From the NCBI GenBank assembly GCA_029194725.1, contig JARFXQ010000007.1, positions 1 through 64,000 on the forward strand: a DNA stretch of 64,000 bases, given 5' to 3'. Below the pieces are notes generated by a model. That model did not search any database. It saw nothing but the letters and a program-made list of their open reading frames with translations, and had not been told where the DNA came from. The DNA is from Nitrospira sp. (GTDB lineage Bacteria > Nitrospirota > Nitrospiria > Nitrospirales > Nitrospiraceae). This document shows positions 9,890-20,083 of this stretch, piece after piece (positions within the stretch are counted from its first letter, which is position 1; every line of letters begins with the position of its first letter). The position numbers were made by a program, and so were the translations under genes.

Positions 9890-10625
9890 CGATCAGCTCT
9901 TTCTGAATGGCGGTCAACCGTTGGATAGCCTGCCAGCCTAGACTCAGAAACTCGTCCATATCTTGCTTCGCGAACGGCGTACGTTCGGCTGTACCCTGTA
10001 CTTCAACATACCGGCCGCAGCCGGTCATCACCACATTCATGTCGACTTCGGCCATCGAATCCTCGGTATAGGCGAGATCCACCATCACCTCTCCCCCGAC
10101 CTTTCCGACGCTAATTGCCGCCAGATAGTCGGTCAGGGGAATCTTCTTCAACAGGTCCCGCTTTTTCAGCACGGCACAGGCATCAGCCAATGCGATAAAG
10201 GCGCCGGTGATGGATGCGGTTCTGGTACCCCCATCCGCTTGGATCACATCACAGTCGATCCAAATGGACCGCTCTCCCAGCTGCGACATGTCGGTCACGG
10301 AGCGCAGCGCACGCCCGACGAGCCGTTGAATCTCCAAGGTTCGGCCGCCTTGCTTTCCTTTGACCGCCTCTCGTGGCGATCGCTCATGGGTTGCCCGCGG
10401 CAACATGGCATATTCCGCCGTGACCCATCCGGTCCCCTTGCCCTTGAGAAAGGGAGGCACCTTTTCCTCAACGGACGCAGTACAAATGACCTTCGTGTCT
10501 CCCATTTCAATCAAAACCGCCCCTTCGGCATGCTTGATATAGTTGCGTGATACTTTCACGGGGCGGACCTGATCTCTGCGACGCCCATCGAAACGGACTA
10601 AGCCGGAAATTCCGCTCATTCTCAT
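9876..10625 (-). CDS. rph: Ribonuclease PH
   Basis: 249 residues, close to the usual length. RNase PH is a phosphorolytic 3'-5' exoribonuclease trimming tRNA 3' ends. Family marks include the N-terminal [28 protein letters not shown], the central [12 protein letters not shown] phosphate-site region, and AVSVG-like and DLAYTEDS segments. The ATG at 10625 has AGGAAGGGA just upstream; a second ATG two codons in is equally possible. It is the first gene of a two-gene unit with rdgB, behind a good promoter at 10652-10680. Confidence 0.96.
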   Translation of the reverse strand: MRMSGISGLVRFDGRRRDQVRPVKVSRNYIKHAEGAVLIEMGDTKVICTASVEEKVPPFLKGKGTGWVTAEYAMLPRATHERSPREAVKGKQGGRTLEIQRLVGRALRSVTDMSQLGERSIWIDCDVIQADGGTRTASITGAFIALADACAVLKKRDLLKKIPLTDYLAAISVGKVGGEVMVDLAYTEDSMAEVDMNVVMTGCGRYVEVQGTAERTPFAKQDMDEFLSLGWQAIQRLTAIQKELIGALD

Positions 10626-10651
10626 GTCCCTTCCTCAATAGTGGGATTCGA

Positions 10652-10680
10652 ATTATAGTGAAGGCCTTAAGAAAGCGCAA
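10652..10680 (-). promoter_or_regulatory. Sigma-70-type promoter of rph-rdgB
   Basis: On the minus strand TTGCGC (10675-10680) and a perfect TATAAT (10652-10657) are separated by 17 bases, about 27 bases before the rph start. The -35 matches consensus in three to four positions. Confidence 0.6.
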
Positions 10681-11135
10681 ACCAACTGTTCAGCCGATCA
10701 TCGTCGGCGGAGCCTCACGGCATGACAGCCGTGATCCCTGTTGGTTCCGGAGCGACACCTCGCTGAAGTGTGTGTACGCGGGTGAATCGATGCGTCGCCC
10801 CACCAACAGTATCTTCCTCTGTACAAAAGCAGCTACTCAAGTTTGACGAATTCTGTACAATCTTTTGACGTATGCCCTACATCGGAATAGAGACTAAGTA
10901 AGAGCCTATGACCAGGTATCTCCAAAAATCTCTCCAGACCCAGCGATTCCATCCTTGATCTCTTGAGACCATCAAAATGGACGGCACTCAAATGACAGCG
11001 TCGAAGCAGCATCATGTGGCACGAAAAGTGCAAACCTCTGCGCCATTCCTACGACATTCAGATCAACCCTCAATGAGCCGATAAAGAACAAACGAGACAA
11101 TCAGAACCGTCGATGATCCGATTACATTCCGACTC
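10681..11135. other. Divergent intergenic region between rph and the HD-GYP regulator
   Basis: About 0.45 kb without a convincing gene. It lies between the minus-strand rph promoter and the plus-strand regulator gene, so it should hold that gene's promoter. I looked for a cyclic-di-GMP riboswitch because of the HD-GYP gene and did not find its conserved core. Possible TTGACG boxes near 10847 and 10865 lack good -10 partners. Confidence 0.4.
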
Positions 11136-12278
11136 ATGGCGATACTGCTGAACCAGACCACTCATCAAGCTCTGCTCGATAATCGCAATATTCTGGTTGT
11201 CGACGACGAGGAACCGATTAGACGCCTCCTGGCCTACCTGCTTCAATCCCATGGATATCCGGCCGAATGCGCCGCAGATGCCCGAGAGGCCCGGCAGAAA
11301 TTGAGGGATCAACCCTTTGCATTGATGCTCTGCGACGTCAACATGCCCGGAGAATCCGGTATGGATCTCGTGCGACACATTATCAAGGAGCACCCCCACA
11401 CGGCGGCGATCATGGTCACGGGCCTCGATAGCTCGGTCCTCGCCAATGCTGCCTTGGAGGTCGGCGCCTTTGGATACATCATCAAGCCGTTCGAATCCAA
11501 TGAGGTTCTCATTGACGTCGCCAATGCCCTCCGCCGCCGCCGACTTGAGATGGAAAATCGTCTCCATCGTGAGAATCTTGAAGACATCGTCCGAACAAGG
11601 ACGCTCGCGTTGCAGCAAGCATTGGATTGGCTGGAACGCTCTGAAAAAGAGCTGCGCCTGTCGCGGGAGGAAACTATTCAGCGGCTCGCCATTGCCGCGG
11701 AATTTCGGGATCATGCGACCGCCCGACATATTCAACGCATGAGTCACTACTGTGAGTTGCTCGCGCGCAAGGCCGGCCTGTCCCCCGAACGCTGCGATTT
11801 GATCCGCACGGCCAGCCCCATGCACGACATCGGCAAGATCGGCACCCCGGATCATGTGTTGCTGAAACCCGGCAAATTCACAGAGGAGGAATTCGGAGTG
11901 ATCGCCCAGCATGCCGAAATCGGCTACAAGATCCTCAGTGGGTCGGATGCGGAGTTGCTGAAAGTTGCAGCCGTGATCGCGTACACTCACCATGAGCGTT
12001 TTGACGGTACCGGGTACCCCCGAAGGCTACAAGGCGACGCCATCCCCGTCGAAGGCCGCATCGCCGCCATTGCCGACGCGTTTGATGCGCTCACCACTCA
12101 GCGAGTCTACAAGCCGGCCTTCGAGCTCAGTCATGCGATTGAACTCATGCTCAAGCACCGTGGCGAACATTTCGATCCAGAGCTGCTGGATACCTTCGTC
12201 GCATCTGCGGAGGAAGTGGCGCGCATCCACGATCAATACGCAGACCGCGTGAATGCCAGTACTTCCCGCGAAACGTAG
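11136..12278 (+). CDS. HD-GYP domain response regulator (RpfG-like)
   Basis: 380 residues: N-terminal receiver (Asp67 in LCDVNMPGESG, GFGYIIKPF-like end), a coiled linker at about 140-185, then an HD-GYP phosphodiesterase domain. The HD pair is in MHDIGKIGTPDHVLLKPGKF, and the HHERFDGTGYP motif contains the GYP signature. Such proteins hydrolyse cyclic di-GMP, usually under control of a sensor kinase. No partner kinase is adjacent, so it is an orphan regulator here. It stands alone on the plus strand. Confidence 0.93.
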   Translation: MAILLNQTTHQALLDNRNILVVDDEEPIRRLLAYLLQSHGYPAECAADAREARQKLRDQPFALMLCDVNMPGESGMDLVRHIIKEHPHTAAIMVTGLDSSVLANAALEVGAFGYIIKPFESNEVLIDVANALRRRRLEMENRLHRENLEDIVRTRTLALQQALDWLERSEKELRLSREETIQRLAIAAEFRDHATARHIQRMSHYCELLARKAGLSPERCDLIRTASPMHDIGKIGTPDHVLLKPGKFTEEEFGVIAQHAEIGYKILSGSDAELLKVAAVIAYTHHERFDGTGYPRRLQGDAIPVEGRIAAIADAFDALTTQRVYKPAFELSHAIELMLKHRGEHFDPELLDTFVASAEEVARIHDQYADRVNASTSRET

Positions 12279-12418
12279 CATCTCCTCAGCTGAACCGATG
12301 GCACGATTGTCGGCAATTCGTTGACCGACTGTGGTGCCACCGATATACTTTTTTCGCTTGTCGGAACAAGTTGATTCGATCCCAACAACCGCCGCCATAG
12401 ACGAAGGGATTGGCACGT

Positions 12419-12919
12419 ATGGCAACAAAGTTGCCTGCGGTTCGCAAACATCCCCGGAGCCGAAACTGGGTCGCCTACCTCTGCGAATCCTTGGTTGCTT
12501 CAGGCACCATGCCGACCTGGGAAGCCGCCACCTATCTGACAGAGAACTTATTCGGAGAAAAGCCGAATCCTCGCCTCCTGATCCCCGCCAACCCGCACGA
12601 GGTCACAGCCCAATTCCTGCATCGCCTTTATCAACCGCTCGTCGAAGCCGCTTCGCGGGAAATCATGCTCCCCTCGTCCTCCGTACTGCACATCTTCACC
12701 GACATCAGCCTCACCGGTCACTCCGCCGTCCTCGTCGTCTGGTTCCCCGGGCCGGCCAAGCCGCAGCAGCTCTTGATGCTGGACGCGGCCAAGGCATGGG
12801 ACCTCGTATTCCAGGACGCAGAGTCGTTTAATGTTTGGGCTGAGGAACGATACAGACAGCTCGTGAATGCCTTGCGTAGCGCCCTGATAGAGAATGATCA
12901 ACTCAGGTCGTTCATCTAG
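12419..12919 (+). CDS. Conserved hypothetical protein (166 aa)
   Basis: The ATG at 12419 with AAGGGA 9 bases upstream is preferred over the TTG at 12410. The protein is soluble-looking, with a basic N-terminus, a mixed alpha/beta body including a hydrophobic HSAVLVVWFPGP strand, and a helical charged C-terminus (WAEERYRQLVNAL). No signal peptide or membrane span is visible. I do not recognise a family. It lies between the HD-GYP regulator and the convergent aroC run, with no clear operon partner. Confidence 0.6.
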   Translation: MATKLPAVRKHPRSRNWVAYLCESLVASGTMPTWEAATYLTENLFGEKPNPRLLIPANPHEVTAQFLHRLYQPLVEAASREIMLPSSSVLHIFTDISLTGHSAVLVVWFPGPAKPQQLLMLDAAKAWDLVFQDAESFNVWAEERYRQLVNALRSALIENDQLRSFI

Positions 12920-12993
12920 CCCATAAACCTATGTACTAGATCTTGATCTGACTGTCCGGTAGAGTTCTCCCCTCCACGAAAGGAGTGAAGACC

Positions 12994-13143
12994 ATGACGC
13001 CGGAACAGAAGATCATCAAAAGGAACTTTAGGAGAGGGGTGGGGATGGTTCGCAGGGTCCTCGATTGGGCGATTACGCTTCAGCAGGCTCAGGATTGGTC
13101 TTCAAGGCAGCGTTACTCTTTTCCTGTGAGGCAGTCCGTTTGA
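12994..13143 (+). CDS. Putative small protein (49 aa) overlapping aroC antisense
   Basis: The ATG at 12994 is preceded by a strong AAAGGAG about 8 bases upstream. The frame runs 49 codons into the 3' end of the convergent aroC gene, overlapping about 70 bases, and is basic and amphipathic ([18 protein letters not shown]). The overlapped aroC end encodes only a poorly conserved tail. Expression and function are unknown; the SD is the main support. Confidence 0.3.
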   Translation: MTPEQKIIKRNFRRGVGMVRRVLDWAITLQQAQDWSSRQRYSFPVRQSV

Positions 13144-14236
13144 TGGAACCAGCAATTTTCGGCGTCTTGGTTGCCACATCAGCGTTCTGAGCACGATGGA
13201 GTAACGCATGATCCATGAGCACCAACACCATCATGGCTTCAGCAATGGGAGCGGCCCGGATGCCGACGCAGGGGTCGTGGCGACCGGTGGTTTCTACCAT
13301 GACTGGATTGCCTTGTTTATCGATTGATCGACGTGGGATGCGGATACTTGATGTCGGCTTGATCCCGATCGTGACGACAATATCTTGTCCGGTGGAGACT
13401 CCACCAAGAATGCCGCCCGCGTGATTTGTGACAAAGCCATCCGGCGTGAGTTCGTCGCCATGTTCAGACCCTCGTTGCGCAACCGACGCGAAGCCTGATC
13501 CGACCTCGACCGCTTTCACCGCATTGATGCCCATCATCGCCGCTGCCAAATCAGCATCCAATTTTCCATAGACCGGCGCGCCCCAGCCCACCGGCACATG
13601 CTCGGCCACGGTCGTGATTCTCGCGCCGACAGAATCGCCGTCCTTCCGAAGCTCATCCATGAAGGATTCCAACTTGGGGACGATGTCTGGATCCGCAGAG
13701 AAAAATGGATTCTGACCCACTGTGTCCCAATTTTTGAAGGCCAATTCATAAGGACCCAACTGGCTCAGATATCCACGAATGACGACACCATGCTTCTCTC
13801 TGAGCCACTTCCTGGCAATCGCGGCAGCGGCAACCCGAACCGCAGTCTCACGGGCCGATGCACGACCTCCGCCTCGATGATCGCGAATCCCGTACTTTTG
13901 CCAATAGGTATAGTCGGCATGGCCGGGACGAAAGGTATCGATCAGATTGCCGTAATCGCGGCTACGCTGATCTTCATTGCGGATCAACAGCGCGATTGGT
14001 GTGCCGGTGGTCTTTCCCTCAAATACTCCGGAGAGAATTTCAACAGTATCAGACTCCTGCCGCTGGGTTACATGACGGGAGGTACCGGGCTTCCTCCGAT
14101 CAAGATCATGTTGGATGTCGTCAGCCGAAAGCGCGAGACCAGGTGGGCAACCGTCCACCACACAGCCGATGGCCGGTCCGTGACTCTCGCCGAATGAGGT
14201 GACGGTAAAGATTCTGCCGAAGGTATTACCTGCCAT
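13073..14236 (-). CDS. aroC: Chorismate synthase
   Basis: 387 residues. It converts EPSP to chorismate, the last common step of the shikimate pathway, using reduced FMN. The N-terminal [15 protein letters not shown] signature, the [19 protein letters not shown] stretch and the [12 protein letters not shown] flavin-binding region are all present. The C-terminal tail after about residue 365 is Lys/Ala-rich and unlike the conserved core. Its ATG overlaps the aspS stop by one base (TAATG), so it is translated with aspS, an odd partner that suggests operon growth by packing rather than pathway logic. Confidence 0.97.
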   Translation of the reverse strand: MAGNTFGRIFTVTSFGESHGPAIGCVVDGCPPGLALSADDIQHDLDRRKPGTSRHVTQRQESDTVEILSGVFEGKTTGTPIALLIRNEDQRSRDYGNLIDTFRPGHADYTYWQKYGIRDHRGGGRASARETAVRVAAAAIARKWLREKHGVVIRGYLSQLGPYELAFKNWDTVGQNPFFSADPDIVPKLESFMDELRKDGDSVGARITTVAEHVPVGWGAPVYGKLDADLAAAMMGINAVKAVEVGSGFASVAQRGSEHGDELTPDGFVTNHAGGILGGVSTGQDIVVTIGIKPTSSIRIPRRSIDKQGNPVMVETTGRHDPCVGIRAAPIAEAMMVLVLMDHALLHRAQNADVATKTPKIAGSIKRTASQEKSNAALKTNPEPAEA

Positions 14237-15999
14237 TACTCGACTAAATCCAACTTGATGCGCAATTCCTTGAGTTGCTCAGGAGTGACGGAGGACGGTG
14301 CATCGGTCAGCGGACATTGCGCCTTCTGGGTCTTGGGAAAAGCGATCACGTCGCGGATCGAATCGACATTACCGAGCAACATCACCAATCGATCCAATCC
14401 GAACGCAATCCCGCCGTGCGGCGGTGCACCATACTCGAGCGCATCGAGCAGAAATCCAAACTTGGCCGATGCTTCCTCTTTGCCGATCCCGAGAAGGTCG
14501 AAGACTCTGCTTTGCATCTCTCGGCGGTGCATACGAATACTGCCGCCCCCGATCTCACTCCCGTTGAGTACCATGTCGTAGGCTTTCGCTCGCATCTTCA
14601 GCGGATCAGACTCGAACAACGGAAGATCGTCATCGAGCGGGGCGGTAAATGGATGGTGCATCGCCACGTACCGTTTCTGCTCTTGATCGTAATCCAACAG
14701 TGGAAAATCGATCACCCACAATGGTCGCCAGGCTGAGGTATCGATTAACTTCAATTCCTCTCCCAGTAGAAGCCTAATCCTCCCCATCACATCATGGACG
14801 ACCGAGGGTTTATCGGCACCGAATAAGACCAGATCACCGGCCTTCGCCTCAGGCAATGCTGCGGCAAACGCTTTGACATCCAGGAATTTCGCGATGACCG
14901 ATTCAAGCTGCCCTTCCGCCGTAATCTTGAGCCAAGCCAGGCCCTTGGCGCCGAAGCTCTTCGCCGTTTCGCCCAACGCGTCGATGCGTGTCCGTGAAAG
15001 CGCCGCTCCACCTTTCACGATCAAGGCCTTGACGATACCGTTCTTGGTCGCAGCATCCTTAAAGACTTTAAACTCGCTCGTCGCGCCGAATGCCGTCACA
15101 TCATAGAGCGGCATGTCGAATCGGAGATCAGGCTTGTCCGACCCATATCGGCCCATCGCCTCGGCATAGGTCATACGCGGGAAGGGCGTCGGGAGCTGGA
15201 CGCCACCGGCCTCTCGGAAGATCGTGACGATCATGCGCTCCATCAGGCTCATGACTTGCTCACGATCCACGAATGACATTTCCAGGTCGATCTGGGTGAA
15301 TTCCGGCTGACGATCGTTTCGCAGGTCCTCATCACGGAAGCAGCGGGCGATCTGATAGTAACGATCGACCCCACTGATCATCAGCACTTGTTTGAACAGT
15401 TGCGGTGATTGCGGCAACGCAAAGAACTGGCCTGGGTTCACCCGACTCGGCACCAAGTAGTCCCTGGCTCCCTCCGGCGTGCTTTTCGTCAGAATCGGGG
15501 TCTCGACTTCCAAAAACCCTTCATCATTCAGAAAGCCTCTGGTCGTCTGCACGATGCCGTGTCGCAAGCTCAAGAGCCGTTGCATCCTCGGACGGCGAAG
15601 ATCTAGGAACCGGTACCTCAGGCGGATGGCTTCCGTCACTTCCGCCTCATCTTCTATCAGGAAGGGTGGGGTCTTCGCCTCATTGAGAATTTCAACCTCG
15701 TCGACAAAAATCTCGATCTCTCCAGTGGGGAGATGGGGATTCTTCGATTCAACCGGTCGCGCCATGACTTGGCCGGTGACCGACACGACACATTCGCTGC
15801 GTAGCGAATGGGCGGCCTGATGGACCTTGACGTTTCGCTCGGCATTAAACACGGCCTGTGTGATGCCCGTCCGGTCACGAAGATCGATGAAGATGACCAT
15901 GCCATGATCGCGCCGACGCTGAACCCAACCGTTCAAGACGACGATCTGACCGACTTGCTTCACATTCAACTCTCCACAGCGGTGAGTTCGGATCTTCAT
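14236..15999 (-). CDS. aspS: Aspartyl-tRNA synthetase, bacterial type
   Basis: 587 residues, the normal bacterial length. Order: OB-fold anticodon-binding domain (about 1-110), class II core with motif 2 ([20 protein letters not shown]), the bacterial GAD insertion domain (about 290-420), and motif 3 ([13 protein letters not shown]) near the C-terminus. Its start overlaps the stop of the upstream pseudouridine synthase by 4 bases (ATGA) and its stop abuts aroC. Whether it is discriminating or also makes Asp-tRNA(Asn) cannot be told without gatCAB context. Confidence 0.97.
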   Translation of the reverse strand: MKIRTHRCGELNVKQVGQIVVLNGWVQRRRDHGMVIFIDLRDRTGITQAVFNAERNVKVHQAAHSLRSECVVSVTGQVMARPVESKNPHLPTGEIEIFVDEVEILNEAKTPPFLIEDEAEVTEAIRLRYRFLDLRRPRMQRLLSLRHGIVQTTRGFLNDEGFLEVETPILTKSTPEGARDYLVPSRVNPGQFFALPQSPQLFKQVLMISGVDRYYQIARCFRDEDLRNDRQPEFTQIDLEMSFVDREQVMSLMERMIVTIFREAGGVQLPTPFPRMTYAEAMGRYGSDKPDLRFDMPLYDVTAFGATSEFKVFKDAATKNGIVKALIVKGGAALSRTRIDALGETAKSFGAKGLAWLKITAEGQLESVIAKFLDVKAFAAALPEAKAGDLVLFGADKPSVVHDVMGRIRLLLGEELKLIDTSAWRPLWVIDFPLLDYDQEQKRYVAMHHPFTAPLDDDLPLFESDPLKMRAKAYDMVLNGSEIGGGSIRMHRREMQSRVFDLLGIGKEEASAKFGFLLDALEYGAPPHGGIAFGLDRLVMLLGNVDSIRDVIAFPKTQKAQCPLTDAPSSVTPEQLKELRIKLDLVE

Positions 16000-16841
16000 G
16001 CAACCTTCACTTTCTTCCCAGAAAACTTTTTACTTCTACCGGGCTTGGCCCAACCCTCTCCCCTGACCGGCCGCTTCGGCGTCGGTACCAGTTCCTCTCC
16101 CCTTTCAACCAATGCCCTCCGCTCATCGACCAACTCGCGTAATGAGTTGGCCTCCCGATCCGTCAAGAATCGAAACTCTCCTGGTTCCAGATTTCCGAGC
16201 GAGATCGGCCCCATCCTGACCCGAACTAATTTGAGGACCGGATGCCTGATCGCTTCCAACATGCGCTTGACTTGATGTTTGCGCCCCTCGCGGATAGTGA
16301 TTTCAAGCCACGAGTTTGCCTCGACCTTTCGTATCTTCTTCACGTGGGCAGGACTCGTCACTCCATCTTCGAGCCTCACTCCCCGCTCCAGATGAGCGAT
16401 CTCTTCATTGTTTAACGCACCCTTAACTTTTATCAGATAGGTCTTCGGCACATGATAGCGCGGATGTAGTAGGGCCTGTGCAAGCTCGCCGTTGTTCGTC
16501 AGCAACATCAATCCCTCGCTGTCGAAATCGAGCCGTCCGACCGGGAACACGCGAACGGACACGCCTCGCAAGAAATCCTTCACCGTCGTCCGCCCACCAG
16601 GATCATCCAGCGTGGACATCACGTTCTTGGGCTTATTCAGCATCAGATACACGAAGGGTTGCGCCGACATGAGATGCTTTCCATCGACCTTTACATGATC
16701 GCGCTCAGGGTCGACCTTCGTTCCGAGTTCGGTGACAACCCTGCCGTTCACCGATACTCGTCCCGAGGCGATCAACATCTCTGCCTTTCGGCGGGAGGAC
16801 AGCCCCGTGCTGGCGATAAGTTTTTGGAGCCTGACTTCCAT
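15996..16841 (-). CDS. rluB: Ribosomal large subunit pseudouridine synthase, RluB/RsuA family
   Basis: 281 residues: S4 RNA-binding domain at residues 1-60 ([21 protein letters not shown]), then the RsuA-type catalytic domain with the [20 protein letters not shown] motif holding the catalytic Asp. The C-terminus is a basic tail ([13 protein letters not shown]). Likely product: pseudouridine in 23S rRNA helix 80-92 (RluB) rather than 16S (RsuA), judged by length and tail; the exact target is inference. It overlaps aspS by 4 bases. Confidence 0.85.
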   Translation of the reverse strand: MEVRLQKLIASTGLSSRRKAEMLIASGRVSVNGRVVTELGTKVDPERDHVKVDGKHLMSAQPFVYLMLNKPKNVMSTLDDPGGRTTVKDFLRGVSVRVFPVGRLDFDSEGLMLLTNNGELAQALLHPRYHVPKTYLIKVKGALNNEEIAHLERGVRLEDGVTSPAHVKKIRKVEANSWLEITIREGRKHQVKRMLEAIRHPVLKLVRVRMGPISLGNLEPGEFRFLTDREANSLRELVDERRALVERGEELVPTPKRPVRGEGWAKPGRSKKFSGKKVKVA

Positions 16842-16939
16842 CTATTCTATCGTTTCCTCACAAATCTGGACGTAGTGCTACTAACTGTCACTGCGCATTG
16901 GGCGAGCACAAGAGGCAGTGGGACTGCTTCCAGCCTCTC

Positions 16940-18496
16940 CTACTCCCATTCAATGGTGCTCGGCGGTTTCGAGCTGATGTCATAGACCACCCGATTCACA
17001 CCTTTGACTTCATTGATGATCCGATTCGACATGCGACCGAGCACATCGTTTGGAATCTTCGCCCAATCGGCCGTCATGCCGTCCACACTGGTGACGGCGC
17101 GAATCGCGATGACATGCTCATAGGTCCGTTGATCGCCCATTACCCCGACGGTTCGAATCGGCAACAAGACGGCAAAGGCCTGCCACATCTCACGATAGAG
17201 ACCGGCGCTTCGGATTTCCTGATCGACGATCGCTTCCGCTGCCCGCAGAACCGCCAATCGCTCCGGTGTCACGGAACCCAACACACGAATCGCCAATCCA
17301 GGCCCCGGAAACGGTTGTCGCCAGATGATGTCATCCGGCAATCCCAACTCCGTTCCCAGCACACGCACTTCATCCTTGAATAACTCGCGGAGCGGCTCGA
17401 TAAGTTTGAGCTTCATCCGTGCCGGCAAGCCGCCGACGTTGTGATGCGTCTTGATCGTGGCCGATGGGCCTTTGAAGCTGACGCTCTCAATCACATCGGG
17501 ATACAGCGTACCTTGCACAAGATACTTGACTCCTTTCAGCTTTTTCGATTCCGCCTCGAACTGCTTGATGAACTGCCGGCCGATGATCTTTCGTTTGCGC
17601 TCCGGATCAGTTACGCTCTTCAAACCGGCAAGAAATTGTTTCGTTCCATCCAGTATCCGTAGATTCAGGTGGAGCTGCGAAGCGAAGGTCTTCTCCACCT
17701 GGTCCCGTTCGCCGGCCCGCAAGACGCCGTTATCGACGAAGATGCAGCTCAGCTGATCGCCGATCGCTCGATGGGTCAACGCTGCTGCAACCGATGAATC
17801 CACCCCTCCGCTCAAGGCGCAGATGACTCGCTCCTTGCCGACCTGTTCACGAATCTGCTCGACCGCAGTCTTCACATAGGACTGCATGGTCCAAGTGGGT
17901 TTGCAACCGCATATCTCGTAGACGAAGTTGCGGAGAATCCTCGCCCCTTCCGGCGTGTGCACCACTTCGGGATGGAACTGCAGACCATAGATCCGGCGCT
18001 GATCATCGTCCCGCTTCATCGCTGCGACGGGCGAGTTGTTCGTATGCGCGATCGACCGAAACCCCGGCGGCATCCGCTCGATGCGATCACCGTGAGACAT
18101 CCACACGGCGGTCGATCGATCGATTCCGACTCCTTTAAAGAGATCCCCGGCATCATCGATCGTCAGATCGGCTCGACCATACTCTCGATGTGTCGATTTG
18201 GCGACTTCCCCCCCGGAGAGATGAGTCACCAATTGCATGCCGTAGCAAATGCCTAGGATCGGAAGACCCTGATCGAGGAGCTCCTGAGCGACCATCGGCG
18301 CGTTTTCCTCATAGACACTGGAGGGACCGCCGGAAAGGACAATGCCTTGCGGCCGATACGCAAGAACCGTCGCCAATGGGACCGTACAGGGAAGAATTTG
18401 CGAATAGACCTGCGCTTCGCGAATGCGGCGGGCGATCAGTTGCGTGTACTGCGACCCGAAGTCCAGGACCAGAATTCTATCGTGCCAGAGCTCCAT
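16940..18496 (-). CDS. guaA: GMP synthase (glutamine-hydrolysing)
   Basis: 518 residues. Class I glutamine amidotransferase domain (catalytic Cys84 in GICYGMQ, later [10 protein letters not shown]), then the ATP-pyrophosphatase domain with PP-loop SGGVDSSV (about 234) and the C-terminal dimerisation domain ending in KPPSTIEWE. It makes GMP from XMP. guaB lies 110 bases upstream on the same strand, giving the two-step IMP-to-GMP branch in one unit. The ATG at 18496 sits in AGCTCCATG, with only a weak SD. Confidence 0.97.
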   Translation of the reverse strand: MELWHDRILVLDFGSQYTQLIARRIREAQVYSQILPCTVPLATVLAYRPQGIVLSGGPSSVYEENAPMVAQELLDQGLPILGICYGMQLVTHLSGGEVAKSTHREYGRADLTIDDAGDLFKGVGIDRSTAVWMSHGDRIERMPPGFRSIAHTNNSPVAAMKRDDDQRRIYGLQFHPEVVHTPEGARILRNFVYEICGCKPTWTMQSYVKTAVEQIREQVGKERVICALSGGVDSSVAAALTHRAIGDQLSCIFVDNGVLRAGERDQVEKTFASQLHLNLRILDGTKQFLAGLKSVTDPERKRKIIGRQFIKQFEAESKKLKGVKYLVQGTLYPDVIESVSFKGPSATIKTHHNVGGLPARMKLKLIEPLRELFKDEVRVLGTELGLPDDIIWRQPFPGPGLAIRVLGSVTPERLAVLRAAEAIVDQEIRSAGLYREMWQAFAVLLPIRTVGVMGDQRTYEHVIAIRAVTSVDGMTADWAKIPNDVLGRMSNRIINEVKGVNRVVYDISSKPPSTIEWE

Positions 18497-18606
18497 GTTC
18501 GTTAATCGTGAATCGTTACACGTTAATCGCCGGAGTCATTATGAGGAAGGGGGACCGGACTCTAAGTGTCTTATCGATTCACGGTTCACGTTTAATGTTG
18601 AACGTC
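18497..18606. repeat. Short intergenic repeats between guaB and guaA
   Basis: The spacer holds related short motifs in both orientations (GTTAATCGTGAATCG, CACGTTAATCG, GATTCACGGTTCACG). They look like degenerate copies of one 10-12 base unit, a pattern seen in dispersed intergenic repeats. No terminator is clear. Confidence 0.35.
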
Positions 18607-20073
18607 CTACTCCCAATCCATCCGGTAGTTCGGGGCCTCTTTGGTAATGATCACGTCATGCACATGGCTCTCGCGGAGGCCGGCCACGGACTGTCTGATG
18701 AAGGTGGCATTCCGTTGCAAGTCGACAATCGTTTTACAGCCGCAGTACCCCATTCCCGACCTCACACCGCCGACCAACTGATACACCACAGCGGCCAACG
18801 AACCTTTATAGGGGACACGGCCTTCGATTCCCTCAGGAACCAACTTCTGAGCCGGGCGTCCTCCCTGCCCATATCGATCTCCTCCTCCTCGCTCCATCGC
18901 CCCGATGGAACCCATGCCGCGATAAACCTTATAGGTTCTGGCTTGATACAGCACCGTCTCACCGGGAGACTCTTCCGTTCCGGCAAAGAGACCGCCGAGC
19001 ATCACGGAGGACGCCCCGGCAGCCAAGGCTTTCGTGATATCGCCGGAAAACTTGATGCCTCCATCGGCAATGACCGGCACACCGCTCCCCTGCAAAGCTT
19101 TTGCGCAATCTGCAATAGCGGTCAGCTGCGGCATGCCGGCCCCCGATACAATGCGCGTGGTGCAGATCGATCCTGGCCCCACCCCTACCTTGACCGCATC
19201 GACTCCGACTTTGAGGAGATCTTTGGCCGCCTCAGCGGTTCCAATGTTTCCTACCACCAACTCGAGATCCTGGTACTGCTTCTTGAGCATCTTCGCTGTA
19301 TCCAGAACGGCCTGAGAATGACCGTGGGCCGTGTCGATCACCACCAGATCCACACCGGATTTCTTGAGGAGCCCGACCCGCTCCTCGGTATCCGGTCCGA
19401 CCCCGACCGCCGCTCCGACCCGCAGACGCCCGTGGCTGTCTTTACAGGCATTCGGATACTTGATCCGTTTCTCGATATCTTTGATGGTAATGAGACCCTT
19501 GAGTTCGAACTGTTTGTTGACCACCGGCAGCTTTTCGATCCGATGTTCATGGAGAATTTCTCGTGCCTTCTCCAGGCTGGTGCCTTCCGGCGCGGTGATG
19601 AGCCGGTCTCGCTTCATCACCTGCGAGACTTTCAGATCCATCCTGTTTTCGAACCTCAAGTCGCGGTTGGTGAGAATCCCGACCAGCTTGCGCCCTTTGG
19701 TGACGGGGATGCCTGAGATCCGATATTTCGCCATGAGCTGGTGCGCATCGCGAATCGTCTCATCGGGAGAAATCGTCACGGGGTCGAGGATCATCCCGCT
19801 TTCGGACTTCTTGACTTTATCCACCTCTATGGCCTGATCCGCCGGAGACAGCACGCGATGGATGATCCCGATCCCCCCCTCGCGCGCCATCGCGATCGCC
19901 AACCGCGACTCCGTGACAGTGTCCATGGCCGCGCTGACGAGCGGAATATTAATCCGTAAATTGCGCGACACGCAGGTAGCGGTATCGACTTCGTTGGGCA
20001 CAACTCGCGACTTGGCCGGTACGAGGACTACGTCGTCGTACGTCAGTCCCAGTCGGGGTTCTTTATCAAGCAT
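18607..20073 (-). CDS. guaB: Inosine-5'-monophosphate dehydrogenase
   Basis: About 488 residues from the ATG at 20073, which has AAGGGGGAG 4 bases upstream; a longer start at 20109 lacks this. A TIM-barrel catalytic domain is interrupted by two CBS domains (about 95-205). The [17 protein letters not shown] loop carries the catalytic Cys at about 300, and the flap region has RGMGS and [14 protein letters not shown] segments. It oxidises IMP to XMP with NAD. It starts 10 bases after the stop of the NHL-repeat gene and is followed by guaA. Confidence 0.97.
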   Translation of the reverse strand: MLDKEPRLGLTYDDVVLVPAKSRVVPNEVDTATCVSRNLRINIPLVSAAMDTVTESRLAIAMAREGGIGIIHRVLSPADQAIEVDKVKKSESGMILDPVTISPDETIRDAHQLMAKYRISGIPVTKGRKLVGILTNRDLRFENRMDLKVSQVMKRDRLITAPEGTSLEKAREILHEHRIEKLPVVNKQFELKGLITIKDIEKRIKYPNACKDSHGRLRVGAAVGVGPDTEERVGLLKKSGVDLVVIDTAHGHSQAVLDTAKMLKKQYQDLELVVGNIGTAEAAKDLLKVGVDAVKVGVGPGSICTTRIVSGAGMPQLTAIADCAKALQGSGVPVIADGGIKFSGDITKALAAGASSVMLGGLFAGTEESPGETVLYQARTYKVYRGMGSIGAMERGGGDRYGQGGRPAQKLVPEGIEGRVPYKGSLAAVVYQLVGGVRSGMGYCGCKTIVDLQRNATFIRQSVAGLRESHVHDVIITKEAPNYRMDWE

Positions 20074-20083
20074 CGCTCCCCCT

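Noticed and set aside
10681..11135. Cyclic-di-GMP riboswitch before the HD-GYP gene
   Set aside because: The conserved aptamer core could not be found.
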